DNA of 53,460 bases from JACQZU01 sp041908165 (GCA_041908165.1 JAYRFV010000157.1:1-53460), one strand, 5' to 3'; numbered from the stretch's first letter, positions 8,244 to 16,883 are shown. Translations and numbers: made by a program. The notes: generated by a model not told the origin, from the letters alone.

Positions 8244-8665
8244 GCGCGCGGTTCTCCGGGCTCCAGCGTACGATGGTCCACCCCGAAAACCAGTCGGCCA
8301 TTGAGCAGGAAGGAAAGCGGCCACACCAGCGCGGCGGCCAGTGCGCCGGCCCAGTAGGGGTTCATGTAGACCTGTGCCAGGGCTTGGACGCCGACCGAGA
8401 GGAGATACAGCGCAATGAACAGTGCCACATAGCGAAGAAAAAGGCCTTTGCTATCCCTTCGGAAAACCCAGGATCCATGGAGTTTGAAGCCCAGCAGCAT
8501 GCTGAGCACGCTTCCGGCGAACGTCGCCACCGCGAAATGGACTTCAACAAGTAGCAGGCCGGAAAAGGTGGCATAGGCAATGCAACTGTTCAGGGCGCCG
8601 ACCAAGCCGAACCGCGCAAGCCGGAGCATCAAGGCGCGCAGGAGGGGGCTAAGGGGAGCCCTCAT
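8240..8665 (-). CDS. GtrA-family membrane protein (putative lipid-linked sugar flippase)
   Basis: 141 residues with four hydrophobic helices, starting RLARFGLVGALNSCIAYATF and including FAGSVLSMLLGFKLHGSWVF, the conserved GtrA pattern (FxxVG near the N-terminus, N/K-x-x-WVF after helix 2). GtrA proteins are thought to flip undecaprenyl-phosphate-linked sugar across the inner membrane for transfer by a periplasmic GT-C enzyme. Start and stop overlap both neighbours (TAATG upstream, TTGA downstream). With the GtrB-like enzyme at 5692-6753 and the GT-C protein at 9489-11201 it completes a three-part Gtr system. Confidence 0.86.
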   Translation of the reverse strand: MRAPLSPLLRALMLRLARFGLVGALNSCIAYATFSGLLLVEVHFAVATFAGSVLSMLLGFKLHGSWVFRRDSKGLFLRYVALFIALYLLSVGVQALAQVYMNPYWAGALAAALVWPLSFLLNGRLVFGVDHRTLEPGEPRA

Positions 8666-9486
8666 TAAAGCATCCGGTACAAGGCGGTCCGCATTAGCCC
8701 CTGCAGGTGTCCTGCAACCGCGCCCCAGCCCCGCAGTATGGGGTGGTCTCGCAGCGGTCCATCGGCCAGCCGGTCAAGGAAGCGGGCGAATTCCTGGCCC
8801 TGATTTAGGCCGATGCGTGCGCTCCACTGCCGGTGAGAGACACGGAAGGAGGCTAACGGTTGGTCGTCGTACCAAGCTGGGCCGAATTTCATCATCCGTA
8901 GCCAGTAGTCCAGGTCAACGAGGTACGGGATGGATGAATCGAAGCCCCCAATCGCGCGTGCCACTTCGGTTCGCAGCAAGACTGCGGATGGCTCGCCAAG
9001 CAGATTGCAACCTTTGAGTGCACAGGCACGCGCCGCGGTGGCCAATTCCACCTTCCCCTCTGACCAGCCGGGACCCCGACTCAGCAACAGCCGACCCCGC
9101 GCATCCACAATCTTCCTCCGACAGAAGGCGAGCACCACTTCGGGACGGGTCTCCATTGCGGCAACTTGCCGAGCAAGACAGTCTGGCGCGAGCAGGTCGT
9201 CCTGGTGGAACAGCTTGACGTACCGGCCGCGCGCTGCTGCCAAGGCTTGGTTCCAGTTTCCCTCGGGGCCAAGGTTCTGGGAATTGCGGTGGCAGTGCAG
9301 CCGCGGGTCCTTCCGACTTTGCAGCAATTCCCAACTGCCATCGGTGGAGCCATCATCGAAGGCAAGCACCTCGATGTCTGTAAACGTCTGGTTCAGTACG
9401 GAGTCGAGCGCGGGGTCCAGATGGGCCTCCCCGTTGAACACGGGGATGCATACCGACACGAGGATCCTTGACGCCTGTGACTCCAT
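8665..9486 (-). CDS. Glycosyltransferase family 2
   Basis: 273 residues. A canonical GT2 (GT-A fold) N-terminus has SVCIPVFNGEAHLDPALDSV, the nucleotide-binding FDDGSTDGSWE and a metal-binding FHQDDLLAPD. No membrane helices are evident, so it is probably a peripheral cytoplasmic transferase adding a sugar to a lipid-linked intermediate. The donor and acceptor cannot be deduced. It starts 2 bp after the GT-C gene and its stop shares one base with the GtrA start, consistent with one polycistronic message. Confidence 0.88.
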   Translation of the reverse strand: MESQASRILVSVCIPVFNGEAHLDPALDSVLNQTFTDIEVLAFDDGSTDGSWELLQSRKDPRLHCHRNSQNLGPEGNWNQALAAARGRYVKLFHQDDLLAPDCLARQVAAMETRPEVVLAFCRRKIVDARGRLLLSRGPGWSEGKVELATAARACALKGCNLLGEPSAVLLRTEVARAIGGFDSSIPYLVDLDYWLRMMKFGPAWYDDQPLASFRVSHRQWSARIGLNQGQEFARFLDRLADGPLRDHPILRGWGAVAGHLQGLMRTALYRML

Positions 9487-9488
9487 CG

Positions 9489-11201
9489 CTAGTACCAGTT
9501 GACGAACAGCCGTCGGTGATCGCCCCGACCAACTCTGGGCAAGCCGGAGAGGTTCGGTCCTATCCAGGCAACCATTGGAATAATGCTTGTTGGAGTGCGG
9601 ATTTCGATCTCGCCGGTGGAAAGTGCCACCGGCTCCGAAGGGATCCCATTTCCTCCCAGCGTCCCCCGACTAAGCGGAACCAGTCGACCACCATCGTTGA
9701 CCAGGAACAGGTAACGGCCTGGGTGTACCACATGGTAAACACCGCCACCCGCCGGCAGGCGTGCTCCGAGGACCCAGAAGTCGTCCGCGAGTGGGAGGTA
9801 GCGTTCAGACAGGAATCGCTGTTCCGTTTCGGGCAGCCAGCCGATCCGGTAGTTCGGGATTAGAATCGCGGCAGGCCGCTCAGTAAGCATGCGTGAGACT
9901 GATGGAATCCGTCCGTGCAAAAAGGCATCCAGATTAAGGCTGTGCAAGTACCAGTAGAAGCCGCTGGAGGCCCGTGTAGGCACCATGCCCACGGCATCGT
10001 AGACCCGGTCCTTGGCAGGGTCTGTCATGGACTCGGCCAGCTTGATAAGGTGCACCTGTCGGTCGTTTGTCCAATCGTGGTGCCGTACCGTGGCCATCAA
10101 AAATGGAACGACATGGGTGAAGGCAAGCACAGCCAGGACTAGAGATCGTGTTGTCCCAGGTTCCCAGGCACTTTCTAACCAGGCCGCGGAAAATCTAAAT
10201 CCGGCCAGGAAAAAGAATGGGACCAGGTTCACCAAATTGTATGGAAACGGAGTTGGATTAATGTACAGAACAAAAAGCCCTCCAAGGGCGAGGGCGGCTT
10301 CCGGTGCCCCTGAGCCCCAAGTGAGGGCGCCGACTCGCAGGCGAATCAGGTCGGCAATAAGGCGTCCCACCGCTGCCGCCGCTAGGCCAAGCACCAAAGG
10401 AATTTGCAGGGGTAGTCGTAACAGGGGCATGGTGAAACTGAAACTGGATGCACCCTGACTGGCATCGACGCCACCCTTCAGTCCTGCGATAAAGGCAGGC
10501 CAAAGCCCCGAAGACATGTAAACGGCCGCTACGAGGCTACCACCCAATATTGCACCCGCCATCCAGTAAGCGCCCAGATTGATCCGAGACTCCCGGTGGT
10601 TCGGGGGTGGTGCGACTAGGAAAACCGCATTCAGGGGCAACAGGAAGACGAATGACTTAAAGGCAACGAACAGCAGAAGCGAGGACAGCACTCCCATCAC
10701 GGCGAACGCCAGCCTTCCCCAGCCACTGTGCCGGCCAAACCACCAAATGAGGAGCAATCCTGTGAGCAGCAAATTATCGTGGCGGATCTCGAAGCCGTAG
10801 TCCCAAAGCGGTGCCAGGGTGGATGCGCCGAGCAGAGCAGCACCACCACGAAGGGACCATAATCGCTCGCCGGTGTTCAATGCGATCAGAAGGGCGTTCA
10901 GCAGGAACACCCCAAGGAAGAGCCAGCGCCCACCTTCGAAGATGCTTGCTGCCTCACTAGCCCGACCACACACCCAGGCGAGGGGTCCGTGCATCCACAA
11001 CAGAGCTGCTGTAAAAAACTCACGTTCGAGGTGGAGTGCCGCAATCCTGGTCATGGTGAGGTTTTGGGCCTCGTCCACCTGAAAAATTCGGATGTTGGAT
11101 AAGTAGGCCGCCCAAAAACCGAGTGCCACAAGCACCAACCCCATGCCCCAGCCAACCTTCAGCCGATGGATCACGCTGCCCCCGTACAACCATTCCCGCA
11201 T
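9489..11201 (-). CDS. GT-C type membrane glycosyltransferase (GT39/PMT-like)
   Basis: 570 residues. About ten predicted membrane helices occupy the first ~380 residues. Acidic residues follow helix 1 (NIRIFQVDEAQNL), where GT-C enzymes carry their catalytic Asp/Glu, and another loop reads YGFEIRHDNLLL. A ~180-residue extracytoplasmic C-terminal domain follows. This layout fits polyprenyl-phosphate-sugar transferases of the PMT/ArnT type that glycosylate an acceptor in the periplasm. It is the first gene of the seven-gene minus-strand operon. The ATG at 11201 has only a weak Shine-Dalgarno sequence, and I could not identify a promoter upstream. The acceptor is unknown (LPS, protein or capsule). 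Confidence 0.78.
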   Translation of the reverse strand: MREWLYGGSVIHRLKVGWGMGLVLVALGFWAAYLSNIRIFQVDEAQNLTMTRIAALHLEREFFTAALLWMHGPLAWVCGRASEAASIFEGGRWLFLGVFLLNALLIALNTGERLWSLRGGAALLGASTLAPLWDYGFEIRHDNLLLTGLLLIWWFGRHSGWGRLAFAVMGVLSSLLLFVAFKSFVFLLPLNAVFLVAPPPNHRESRINLGAYWMAGAILGGSLVAAVYMSSGLWPAFIAGLKGGVDASQGASSFSFTMPLLRLPLQIPLVLGLAAAAVGRLIADLIRLRVGALTWGSGAPEAALALGGLFVLYINPTPFPYNLVNLVPFFFLAGFRFSAAWLESAWEPGTTRSLVLAVLAFTHVVPFLMATVRHHDWTNDRQVHLIKLAESMTDPAKDRVYDAVGMVPTRASSGFYWYLHSLNLDAFLHGRIPSVSRMLTERPAAILIPNYRIGWLPETEQRFLSERYLPLADDFWVLGARLPAGGGVYHVVHPGRYLFLVNDGGRLVPLSRGTLGGNGIPSEPVALSTGEIEIRTPTSIIPMVAWIGPNLSGLPRVGRGDHRRLFVNWY

Positions 11202-11634
11202 GGAATTGGTACCGCCGCAAACAACCTTCGGCCTACTCTCGGACCGTTCTGTGTCTCATTAGCGGGAAAGCAGTTCCGACTCCCGTATGCGCTGACCGGC
11301 AAGTTCGGAGGCGTCGCAATACTGGCGGCCCTGCGAATCCGTGGCTGCTGGCCTGGACATAAGCCTCGAAGGCATGACAGGGGGCGAAATGCCGGCCGGA
11401 AGGGATCCGCGCCGCGGTCTTCTGGCAGGCCTGGCAGAGGCGGGGGATTGGCAAGGAACGGTAACGACGGGGATCGGGGTGCGATGTTGCGGACCTCGAA
11501 CTCGGTGCCGGCGCCAAGGAAGAAGGTCGGCGGCGCCATCCGCCAGCGGTTGCCGGCGGGATGATTCAGGATCCACGCCAGACGCGCCGATGGACAACCG
11601 GGTGGGCGTGCAGGAGCTAACGCCTGAGAGGGAT
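11202..11634. other. Geneless stretch between glycan island and truncated YbhN-like gene
   Basis: About 430 bp with no convincing gene. Several short open frames of 94-130 codons exist on both strands, but none shows recognisable motifs, a good start with ribosome binding site, or consistent codon use. The stretch should hold the promoter for the minus-strand glycan operon starting at 11201, though no clear -35/-10 pair was found. It may be decayed coding DNA left by the event that truncated the neighbouring gene. Confidence 0.5.
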
Positions 11635-12048
11635 TCATTTCCATTGGACCTGGCGAAGCCGGAGCCAGACCATGCCTTCGGCGCCGACCGCGGCCGGCAG
11701 GAGGTAGAAGAAGGGCCGGCTCTCGCCGTACACCTGGATCCAGGTCCAGAGGGTCGGTTGAGCCTCCCGAACCAGGCGCGCGGCGAAGGCGTAGCGGACC
11801 GCCTCCACCGGGACGATGGCGAGCGGGAAGAGGAGCACCGAGAGGAGGGCGAGGGGCAGGCGCACCTGCAGAAGCGCCTCGCGAAGGCCCAGCAGCGAGA
11901 CGCGGCGCAGGGCCAGCCAGAGGATCAGGCAGGTGAGGCCCACCTTGAGGAGGGCCAGGAACCAGGCCTTCCATGCCCGATCGCGGGACACCGGGTCGAC
12001 GGGATCGGGGATGTTCGGGGTTTCCGGGCAGGCCATCAAGGCGAGCAT
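11635..12048 (-). CDS. Truncated lysylphosphatidylglycerol synthase/YbhN-like (UPF0104) membrane protein, N-terminal part
   Basis: 137 residues. The sequence LLKVGLTCLILWLALRRVSL, the helix LALLSVLLFPLAIVPVEAVR and the segment FFYLLPAAVGAEGMVWLRLR match the start of the YbhN/AglD flippase-like family (GxxK..L..LLxRVD; F.LPG..GGD..R). That family is normally ~300-340 residues, so more than half is missing. No continuation is found in any frame downstream (11171-11634). It is best read as a 3'-deleted remnant at the edge of the glycan island, though a short functional form cannot be excluded. An alternative ATG is at 12036. Confidence 0.55.
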   Translation of the reverse strand: MLALMACPETPNIPDPVDPVSRDRAWKAWFLALLKVGLTCLILWLALRRVSLLGLREALLQVRLPLALLSVLLFPLAIVPVEAVRYAFAARLVREAQPTLWTWIQVYGESRPFFYLLPAAVGAEGMVWLRLRQVQWK

Positions 12049-12105
12049 AGGGGAAGCCCCGGCCGCCGTTGCACAGGATTTTGGCGTGACGGACCCTGGG
12101 CCGGT

Positions 12106-13785
12106 CTACTGCGGAAGCCGCAGTCCCTCCAGGCCCACCAGGACGCCCTCCAGGGGTGCCCGGACCTGCGCGGCCAGATGGACCGCTGCGGTTCCCTCGG
12201 CGGGCACCCGGAGGATCCAGGTGTTCACGCCGGGGCTGCGTTCCTCGCCCCGGGTGGATTCGGGCAGGGTGGAGACCTTGAGCTGGTCCACCGTGGAGCG
12301 GAGGATGCGGTCCTGCACCTCGACCTCCAGGGCTTCACCGGTGTCGTTGGCCAGGTCGAGGCGTTCGCGCAGGGTCCACTGGCGCTCCTTGCTGAAGGCG
12401 CCGACAAGGTCTTTCCGGCAGTCCAGGCGGGTGAGGCCGACCCTCAGGCCGCGGTAGGGTCCGAAGCCCAGTTCGAAGGACCGGCCGGCGGCCGGCACGG
12501 TCAGCGCGGTCTGGCCCAGGCGCTGGGTCCCGGCGAACTGCACCACAGGCGCCCCAGGGAACAGGGGCAGCCCCGCCGGGGCCGGGAAGCGGGCGACCTG
12601 GAAGACGGTGGGGTCGAGGCGCGGCGCGGACACCAGGCGCAGCTCCGGGCTGAACTCCCGCGCCAGCACCCTGAACCGGTGCGGTTCGCCGTCCGCGGGC
12701 ACCTCCTTGAGGCCGTCGAGGACGTAGGTGGTGGCCAGGCCCTGGGCCTCCTCGAGGACCGTGGTTGCGGGTTCCTCGGCGGCCACCACCGGGACGGAAG
12801 CATAGACATTGGCCGTGTAGGAGGCCTGGCGCTTGTCCTGCTCGTCGCGACTGGCCCGGGTGGCAAAACCTGTCGCCACCGCCGGGGCAATCTGCAGCGG
12901 CTGCGCCAGCCAGCCTGCCTCCAGGGCGCCGTCGAAGCGGGGCAGGGCCAGGCTGCGGCCGGCGCGGACGTTGCTGACCTCCAGCTTCACGCCGTCCCAG
13001 GATTCGCCGCTGCGCTGGCTGACCGCGGCGTACAGGACCAGTTCCAGGCCCTTGCGGTCAGCGCCCAGGCGCGCCTCGTAGGCGGGCTGCCAGCGCGCCG
13101 CGCGGCTTCGGTAGCTGAGCTCGATCTGGACCTCGCCCGGCCGGGCGGCGGTGAATTCCACCGTGACCCGGCTCGGCGCGGCCCGGTGGCCGCCGGCGCC
13201 CAGGGCGAGTTGCGCATCGAGCCGGCGCTCCTCCTGGCCGAGCTTCTCCAGGTCGCGCTTGCGGGCGCGGTCGCGGCCGAGCAGGTCGCCGAGGCGGACC
13301 CGCAAACCGCGGCTGAGCTCCAGGATCGCCGCCGGGTTGGGCGTGGCGGTGGCGAGCCGGGCGGACAGGTCCTTGTCGTAGGTGGCCTGCAGGTTCTTCA
13401 GGAAGGCGAGTTCGTGGGCCAGGGCCTCACCCTCGGACTCCAGGGCGTCGCGGCGGTCGCGGAGGCCCTCCCGCTCCAGGGCGAGGGCCTTGTATTCGGG
13501 CGTCTCGGTGACCACCCGGACCTCGGCGGACACGGCCAGATCGCCGAGCCGCGAACCCTCGGGACCGGCGGCGCTCACCCGCAGATCGTCCAGGCGCAGG
13601 CCGGCCGGCAGGTCCTTGAGGATGAACCGGGACGTTCCGGCCACGCCGACCCGGGTGCGGCCCACCCGGGTCACCCAGGCCTCGTCGGGATGGAGCCGCA
13701 CCCGCTCGATGGGGGCGGCGAGGACGATCGGTTCCTGGGCCAGCAGCAGGCCAGGGGCGGCGAGGAGGAAGGTGATGCGGCGCAT
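12106..13785 (-). CDS. MuiA-type DUF4140/DUF4139 secreted protein
   Basis: 559 residues. A signal peptide (MRRITFLLAAPGLLLAQ) is followed by a DUF4140-like N-terminal domain beginning RVRLHPDEAWVTRVGRT. A long coiled-coil region of charged Leu/Glu/Arg helices spans roughly residues 100-200. The C-terminal DUF4139 beta-domain includes ELSYRSRAARWQPAYEARL and YVLDGLKEVPADGEPHRF. The family is named after a mucoidy inhibitor; its biochemical role is unknown but the protein is exported. The ATG at 13785 has an AGGAGA ribosome binding site. An upstream extension would run antisense through the ferredoxin-MBL gene and was rejected. Two further DUF4139 proteins are encoded at 15447-18520. Confidence 0.88.
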   Translation of the reverse strand: MRRITFLLAAPGLLLAQEPIVLAAPIERVRLHPDEAWVTRVGRTRVGVAGTSRFILKDLPAGLRLDDLRVSAAGPEGSRLGDLAVSAEVRVVTETPEYKALALEREGLRDRRDALESEGEALAHELAFLKNLQATYDKDLSARLATATPNPAAILELSRGLRVRLGDLLGRDRARKRDLEKLGQEERRLDAQLALGAGGHRAAPSRVTVEFTAARPGEVQIELSYRSRAARWQPAYEARLGADRKGLELVLYAAVSQRSGESWDGVKLEVSNVRAGRSLALPRFDGALEAGWLAQPLQIAPAVATGFATRASRDEQDKRQASYTANVYASVPVVAAEEPATTVLEEAQGLATTYVLDGLKEVPADGEPHRFRVLAREFSPELRLVSAPRLDPTVFQVARFPAPAGLPLFPGAPVVQFAGTQRLGQTALTVPAAGRSFELGFGPYRGLRVGLTRLDCRKDLVGAFSKERQWTLRERLDLANDTGEALEVEVQDRILRSTVDQLKVSTLPESTRGEERSPGVNTWILRVPAEGTAAVHLAAQVRAPLEGVLVGLEGLRLPQ

Positions 13786-13912
13786 GGGGTCTCCTGGGTG
13801 CACCCAAGGTAGGCCGCGGCCGGAGGCCCGGGCGTAAAGGCTCCGTAACATGGGGCGGCGCACCCCTGCGGACCGCCCTCGCGTACCATGGACGCCATCC
13901 TCAGGAGCTGCG
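13786..13912. promoter_or_regulatory. Divergent intergenic region between MuiA-type gene and ferredoxin-MBL gene
   Basis: This 127-bp gap lies between two divergent starts and must hold at least one promoter in each direction. Ribosome binding sites are clear (AGGAGA for the minus gene; AGGAG at 13903-13907 for the plus GTG at 13913). No confident -35/-10 hexamers are visible in this GC-rich stretch, so the promoter call is positional only. Confidence 0.35.
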
Positions 13913-14776
13913 GTGGCCCAGCGGAGCAAGGCCTTTCCCGACCAGGCGGCGGGCGCCTTCTTCGTCGACCGCAGCTGCATCGACTGCGGCACCTGCACCG
14001 AGTTCGCGCCGGAAACCTTCGAGGACGCAGGGGAGCACGCCCGGGTGCACCGCCAGCCGGCCGGCGAGGCCCAGGCCCTGCGCGCCGCCATGGCCCTGGT
14101 GAGCTGCCCCACCGGCTCCATCGGGAGCGACGACAAGGCCGCCGTCGCGAAGGCCGCGGCCGCCTTTCCGCACCCCCTCACGGATGAGGTCGCCTTCTGC
14201 GGCTACACCAGCGCGCAGAGCTTCGGCGCCTGGAGCTGGCTGCTGAAGCGGCCGGCGGGCAACGTGCTCGTGGATTCGCCGCGCGCCGCGCCGCCGCTCC
14301 TGAAGGGGCTCGAGGCCCAGGGCGGCGTGTCGATGCTGGTGCTGAGCCACAAGGACGATGTGGCCGACCACGCGGTCCTCGCGGAACGCTTCCGCTGCCC
14401 CCGGGTGGCCCATGCGGCGGAGGGGCTGGACTGGGCCGAGCGCCTGGTCAAGGGCCAGGACCCGGTTGCGCTGGCCGAGGACCTCCTCCTCATCCCGACG
14501 CCGGGCCATACGGCGGGGAGCCTGTGCCTCCTGTTCCGGGAAACCTACCTCTTCACCGGCGACCACCTCTGGTGGAATCCCCGCAAGGGCCGGCTGTCCG
14601 CCAGCAAGGCCTTCAACTGGTACGACTGGGGCACCCAGCTGCGGAGCCTGGAACGGCTCCAGGACTTCCGGTTCACCTGGGTCCTGCCGGGCCACGGGTC
14701 CGTTCACCACACGGACTCCCCGGAGGCCATGCGGGCGGACCTGGAACGCGCCCTGGCCGAGCTCCGCGCCCTGTGA
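13913..14776 (+). CDS. 4Fe-4S ferredoxin domain fused to metallo-beta-lactamase-fold hydrolase
   Basis: 287 residues. Residues ~10-75 form a mono-cluster ferredoxin domain (CIDCGTCTEFAPETF with three Cys, the fourth in SCPTGSIG). Residues ~90-285 are an MBL-fold domain with SHKDDVADH replacing the usual HxHxDH, then TPGHTAGS, FTGDHLWW and LPGHGS as the further metal ligands. Fd-MBL fusions of this kind are known in bacteria and plant plastids; the substrate is undefined, and a redox-linked hydrolase is likely. The GTG start at 13913 is chosen for the AGGAG five bases upstream; an ATG at 13850 lacks support. Confidence 0.87.
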   Translation: MAQRSKAFPDQAAGAFFVDRSCIDCGTCTEFAPETFEDAGEHARVHRQPAGEAQALRAAMALVSCPTGSIGSDDKAAVAKAAAAFPHPLTDEVAFCGYTSAQSFGAWSWLLKRPAGNVLVDSPRAAPPLLKGLEAQGGVSMLVLSHKDDVADHAVLAERFRCPRVAHAAEGLDWAERLVKGQDPVALAEDLLLIPTPGHTAGSLCLLFRETYLFTGDHLWWNPRKGRLSASKAFNWYDWGTQLRSLERLQDFRFTWVLPGHGSVHHTDSPEAMRADLERALAELRAL

Positions 14777-14799
14777 GCGGAGCCCCGCCGGGCCTTGGG

Positions 14800-15450
14800 C
14801 TACAGCCGCGGACCCCGCTTGGCGAAGGCCGCCGCCGGCCAGAATCGCACTCCCACCGTTCCGTGGGCATCCCGCACCTGCCCGCCCTCGAACCGGTGGC
14901 TGCTGGACTGGAACTGGGCCTCGAGGGCCAGCCAGGGAGTGACCTGCAGGCCCGCCAGGAGCCGCACGGCGGGCGACCAGGTCTCCTCGGCCCTCGGCGC
15001 GGGCAGCCCCGGACCCTGCAGCACCCCCAGCAGGTCCCGTTCCTGCCAGGTCTGGACGAGTCCGAGGCCGCCGCCGACGTAGACGGTCGGGCGGGCCTGC
15101 CAGCGCTCCCCGCCCGGCGAGAACAGCAGGTCCGTGCCGAAGTGGTGCAGCTTGAGGGTGGTCCGGACCGTGGCGGCCCCCTCGCTTCGTGGCTCCAGCC
15201 CGCGGAAGAGCGTGTCGTCGTAGCGCGGCCGGAGCTGCCAGCGGGGGGCGAGGCGGAGCGGAAAGCTCCAGCCCAGCGCCCGCTGCGAGCGGCTGTCCTG
15301 GGTGCCCTTCAGGTCGGCGGGCACTTGCGAGACGCCGACCTGGAACTCGCCCAGCAGGGCGAAGGCGACCGCCTCGGGGGGAACCCACTGGGCCTGGAGC
15401 GCCACGCCGCAGGCGAGGGCCAGGGCCGCGCGGGCCCGTCCAGCGATCAC
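14800..15450 (-). CDS. Secreted beta-barrel-like outer membrane protein, function unknown
   Basis: 216 residues with a signal peptide (MIAGRARAALALACGVALQA) and alternating amphipathic strands rich in Gly, Arg and aromatic residues (for example PTVYVGGGLGLVQTW, VRLLAGLQVTPWLALEAQF). It ends in a strand reading GTVGVRFWPA rather than the classical terminal Phe. It resembles small outer-membrane beta-barrel proteins but no family is named. The GTG at 15450 overlaps the stop of the upstream DUF4139 gene (GTGA), so the two are translationally coupled and may act together at the envelope. A second in-frame GTG is at 15453. Confidence 0.7.
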   Translation of the reverse strand: MIAGRARAALALACGVALQAQWVPPEAVAFALLGEFQVGVSQVPADLKGTQDSRSQRALGWSFPLRLAPRWQLRPRYDDTLFRGLEPRSEGAATVRTTLKLHHFGTDLLFSPGGERWQARPTVYVGGGLGLVQTWQERDLLGVLQGPGLPAPRAEETWSPAVRLLAGLQVTPWLALEAQFQSSSHRFEGGQVRDAHGTVGVRFWPAAAFAKRGPRL

Positions 15451-16883
15451 CACTTCACCCGCACCCGGTAGCTGAGGGTCGCGCTGCCCTCGGCGGGCAC
15501 CGGCACCTTGAACTTGGCGGCGCCGGCCGCCTCCTTGCTGTGCGGGTGGCTCTGCTGCAGCAGTTCCCAGTCGCCGGGCATCGGCTCGAGCAGGGACACG
15601 GTGACCGGCTCCTTCTTGGCGTTCTTCAGCTCGACCTCGAAGGCGGCCTCGTAGACGTAGTTGTAGCGGCTGGTGCCGGCCAGCTTCTTGAAGTCGGTCT
15701 GCTTGCGCTTCGCGGTGACGTCGAAGGCGTCGCCGAGCTTGAGCCGTACGGTCTCGTTCTTCGGGGTGTGGTCGATGGCGTCCTCGCCGACGAACTGGGC
15801 GCGGCCCTCGCTGTCGCGCTTGTAGACCCGGACCACCCCCTTGGGCAGGGGCATCCCCATGCGGGCCTCGGTGCGGTTGTCGAACTCGACGAACACGCCG
15901 ACCTTGAGCTTCGAACCGATGTCCCCGTACTGGCTCTGGTAGTAGTAGCTGTCGCCGCGCAGCAGGTACTCCTTGCGCACCGGCACCGCGGAGGCCGACA
16001 GCAGCGCCACCTGCTTGGTCTGGGCCGCCTTCAGGGTGGTGGGCCGATCGAGGGTGTAGAGGTGGTACTCGAACAGGCTCTCCTCCTGCATCTGGGGGGC
16101 GGAGGCCTTGGCCATCCCAACCACGCCCGGCGCCAGCATCGCCCTCTCCCTGCGCTCCGGCACCCGGTTCACGTCCCCCGCCACCAGCTGCAGGGTGGCG
16201 TCCGGGTAGGCCACGCCGCTGGTGTTGGTGAGGGTCACCCAGCCGTTCAGGTCCAGGTGCTTCTCATCGCTGGAGAGGTTGGCCACGTAGTCGGCCTTCC
16301 AGCCCAGGCCCGCGGTCAGGTAGCTCAGCTCCAGCTTCTGCGCCTTCTCGGCGGGGCTGTGCAGGGTCACCACCAGGGTCGGCCGCGCGCGCAGGTTCTC
16401 CGGCACCTTGGGGAACACGATCCGGCCGGGCACGCTGGTCTCGATGCGGTCGGCAAACTGCAGCACGGTGCCGCTGTTGGTGGCCAGCACCGTGGCCTCC
16501 TCGCGCTGTTCCTTGGCGCCGGCGCCGTCGGGGTTGGCGCGCATCGACACCACCGTCACCTTCTGCCCGACGTACTTGTCCAGCAGCTTGGCCGGGGTCA
16601 GCAGGTCGAAGTCGAAGTTCTGCTCGACCACGAAGAACCCCTTCGGCTCGGTCAGGTTGCGCAACAGGGCGGTCTCCGGGCGGATCTGCGCGCTCACCTC
16701 CTGGAAGGCCAGCTGCACCTCGCCCTTCGGCAGGCGCACCTCGCGCTGGTCCTTCACCAGCGCCAAGCTGTCGTTGTAGATCGTCACCGCCAGCCCCTGC
16801 AGGTCCTTCTGGGTGGTCGGGATCTCCCGCGGCGACTGCGCCGCCAGGGACAGGGCGAGGGGGGCGAACAGCAGGGCGCGCAT
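15447..16883 (-). CDS. DUF4139 domain-containing secreted protein
   Basis: 478 residues with a short signal peptide (MRALLFAPLALSLAAQ). The protein lacks the DUF4140/coiled-coil half seen in its neighbour at 12106 and begins directly with LAVTIYNDSLALVKDQREVR. Typical DUF4139 blocks follow: LELSYLTAGLGWKADYVANL, LNGWVTLTNTSGVAYPDATL, MPLPKGVVRVYKRD. The ATG at 16883 is followed immediately by the signal sequence; upstream in-frame extensions have no coding character. It is coupled to the small barrel protein downstream and lies 50 bp after another DUF4139 gene, suggesting local duplication. Function is unknown. Confidence 0.86.
   Translation of the reverse strand: MRALLFAPLALSLAAQSPREIPTTQKDLQGLAVTIYNDSLALVKDQREVRLPKGEVQLAFQEVSAQIRPETALLRNLTEPKGFFVVEQNFDFDLLTPAKLLDKYVGQKVTVVSMRANPDGAGAKEQREEATVLATNSGTVLQFADRIETSVPGRIVFPKVPENLRARPTLVVTLHSPAEKAQKLELSYLTAGLGWKADYVANLSSDEKHLDLNGWVTLTNTSGVAYPDATLQLVAGDVNRVPERRERAMLAPGVVGMAKASAPQMQEESLFEYHLYTLDRPTTLKAAQTKQVALLSASAVPVRKEYLLRGDSYYYQSQYGDIGSKLKVGVFVEFDNRTEARMGMPLPKGVVRVYKRDSEGRAQFVGEDAIDHTPKNETVRLKLGDAFDVTAKRKQTDFKKLAGTSRYNYVYEAAFEVELKNAKKEPVTVSLLEPMPGDWELLQQSHPHSKEAAGAAKFKVPVPAEGSATLSYRVRVKW

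Larger units (their letters stand above)
4700..11634. other. Lower-GC glycan-biosynthesis island
   Basis: Across this interval the base composition drops visibly compared with both flanks. A- and T-ending codons such as GCA, CAA, AAT and TTG become common, while the flanking genes use almost only G/C-ending codons. The block holds seven tightly packed minus-strand glycan genes (4721-11201) and a geneless stretch (11202-11634) next to a truncated gene. This is consistent with horizontal acquisition of a surface-glycan cassette. The boundaries are approximate, and no transposase, integrase or flanking direct repeat was found. Confidence 0.65.

Noticed and set aside
11233..11597. Short frames with Cys pairs (LCQACQK) in the gap beside the glycan island
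   Set aside because: No start with ribosome binding site, no family match that I recognise, and conflicting frames of similar length; treated as non-coding.
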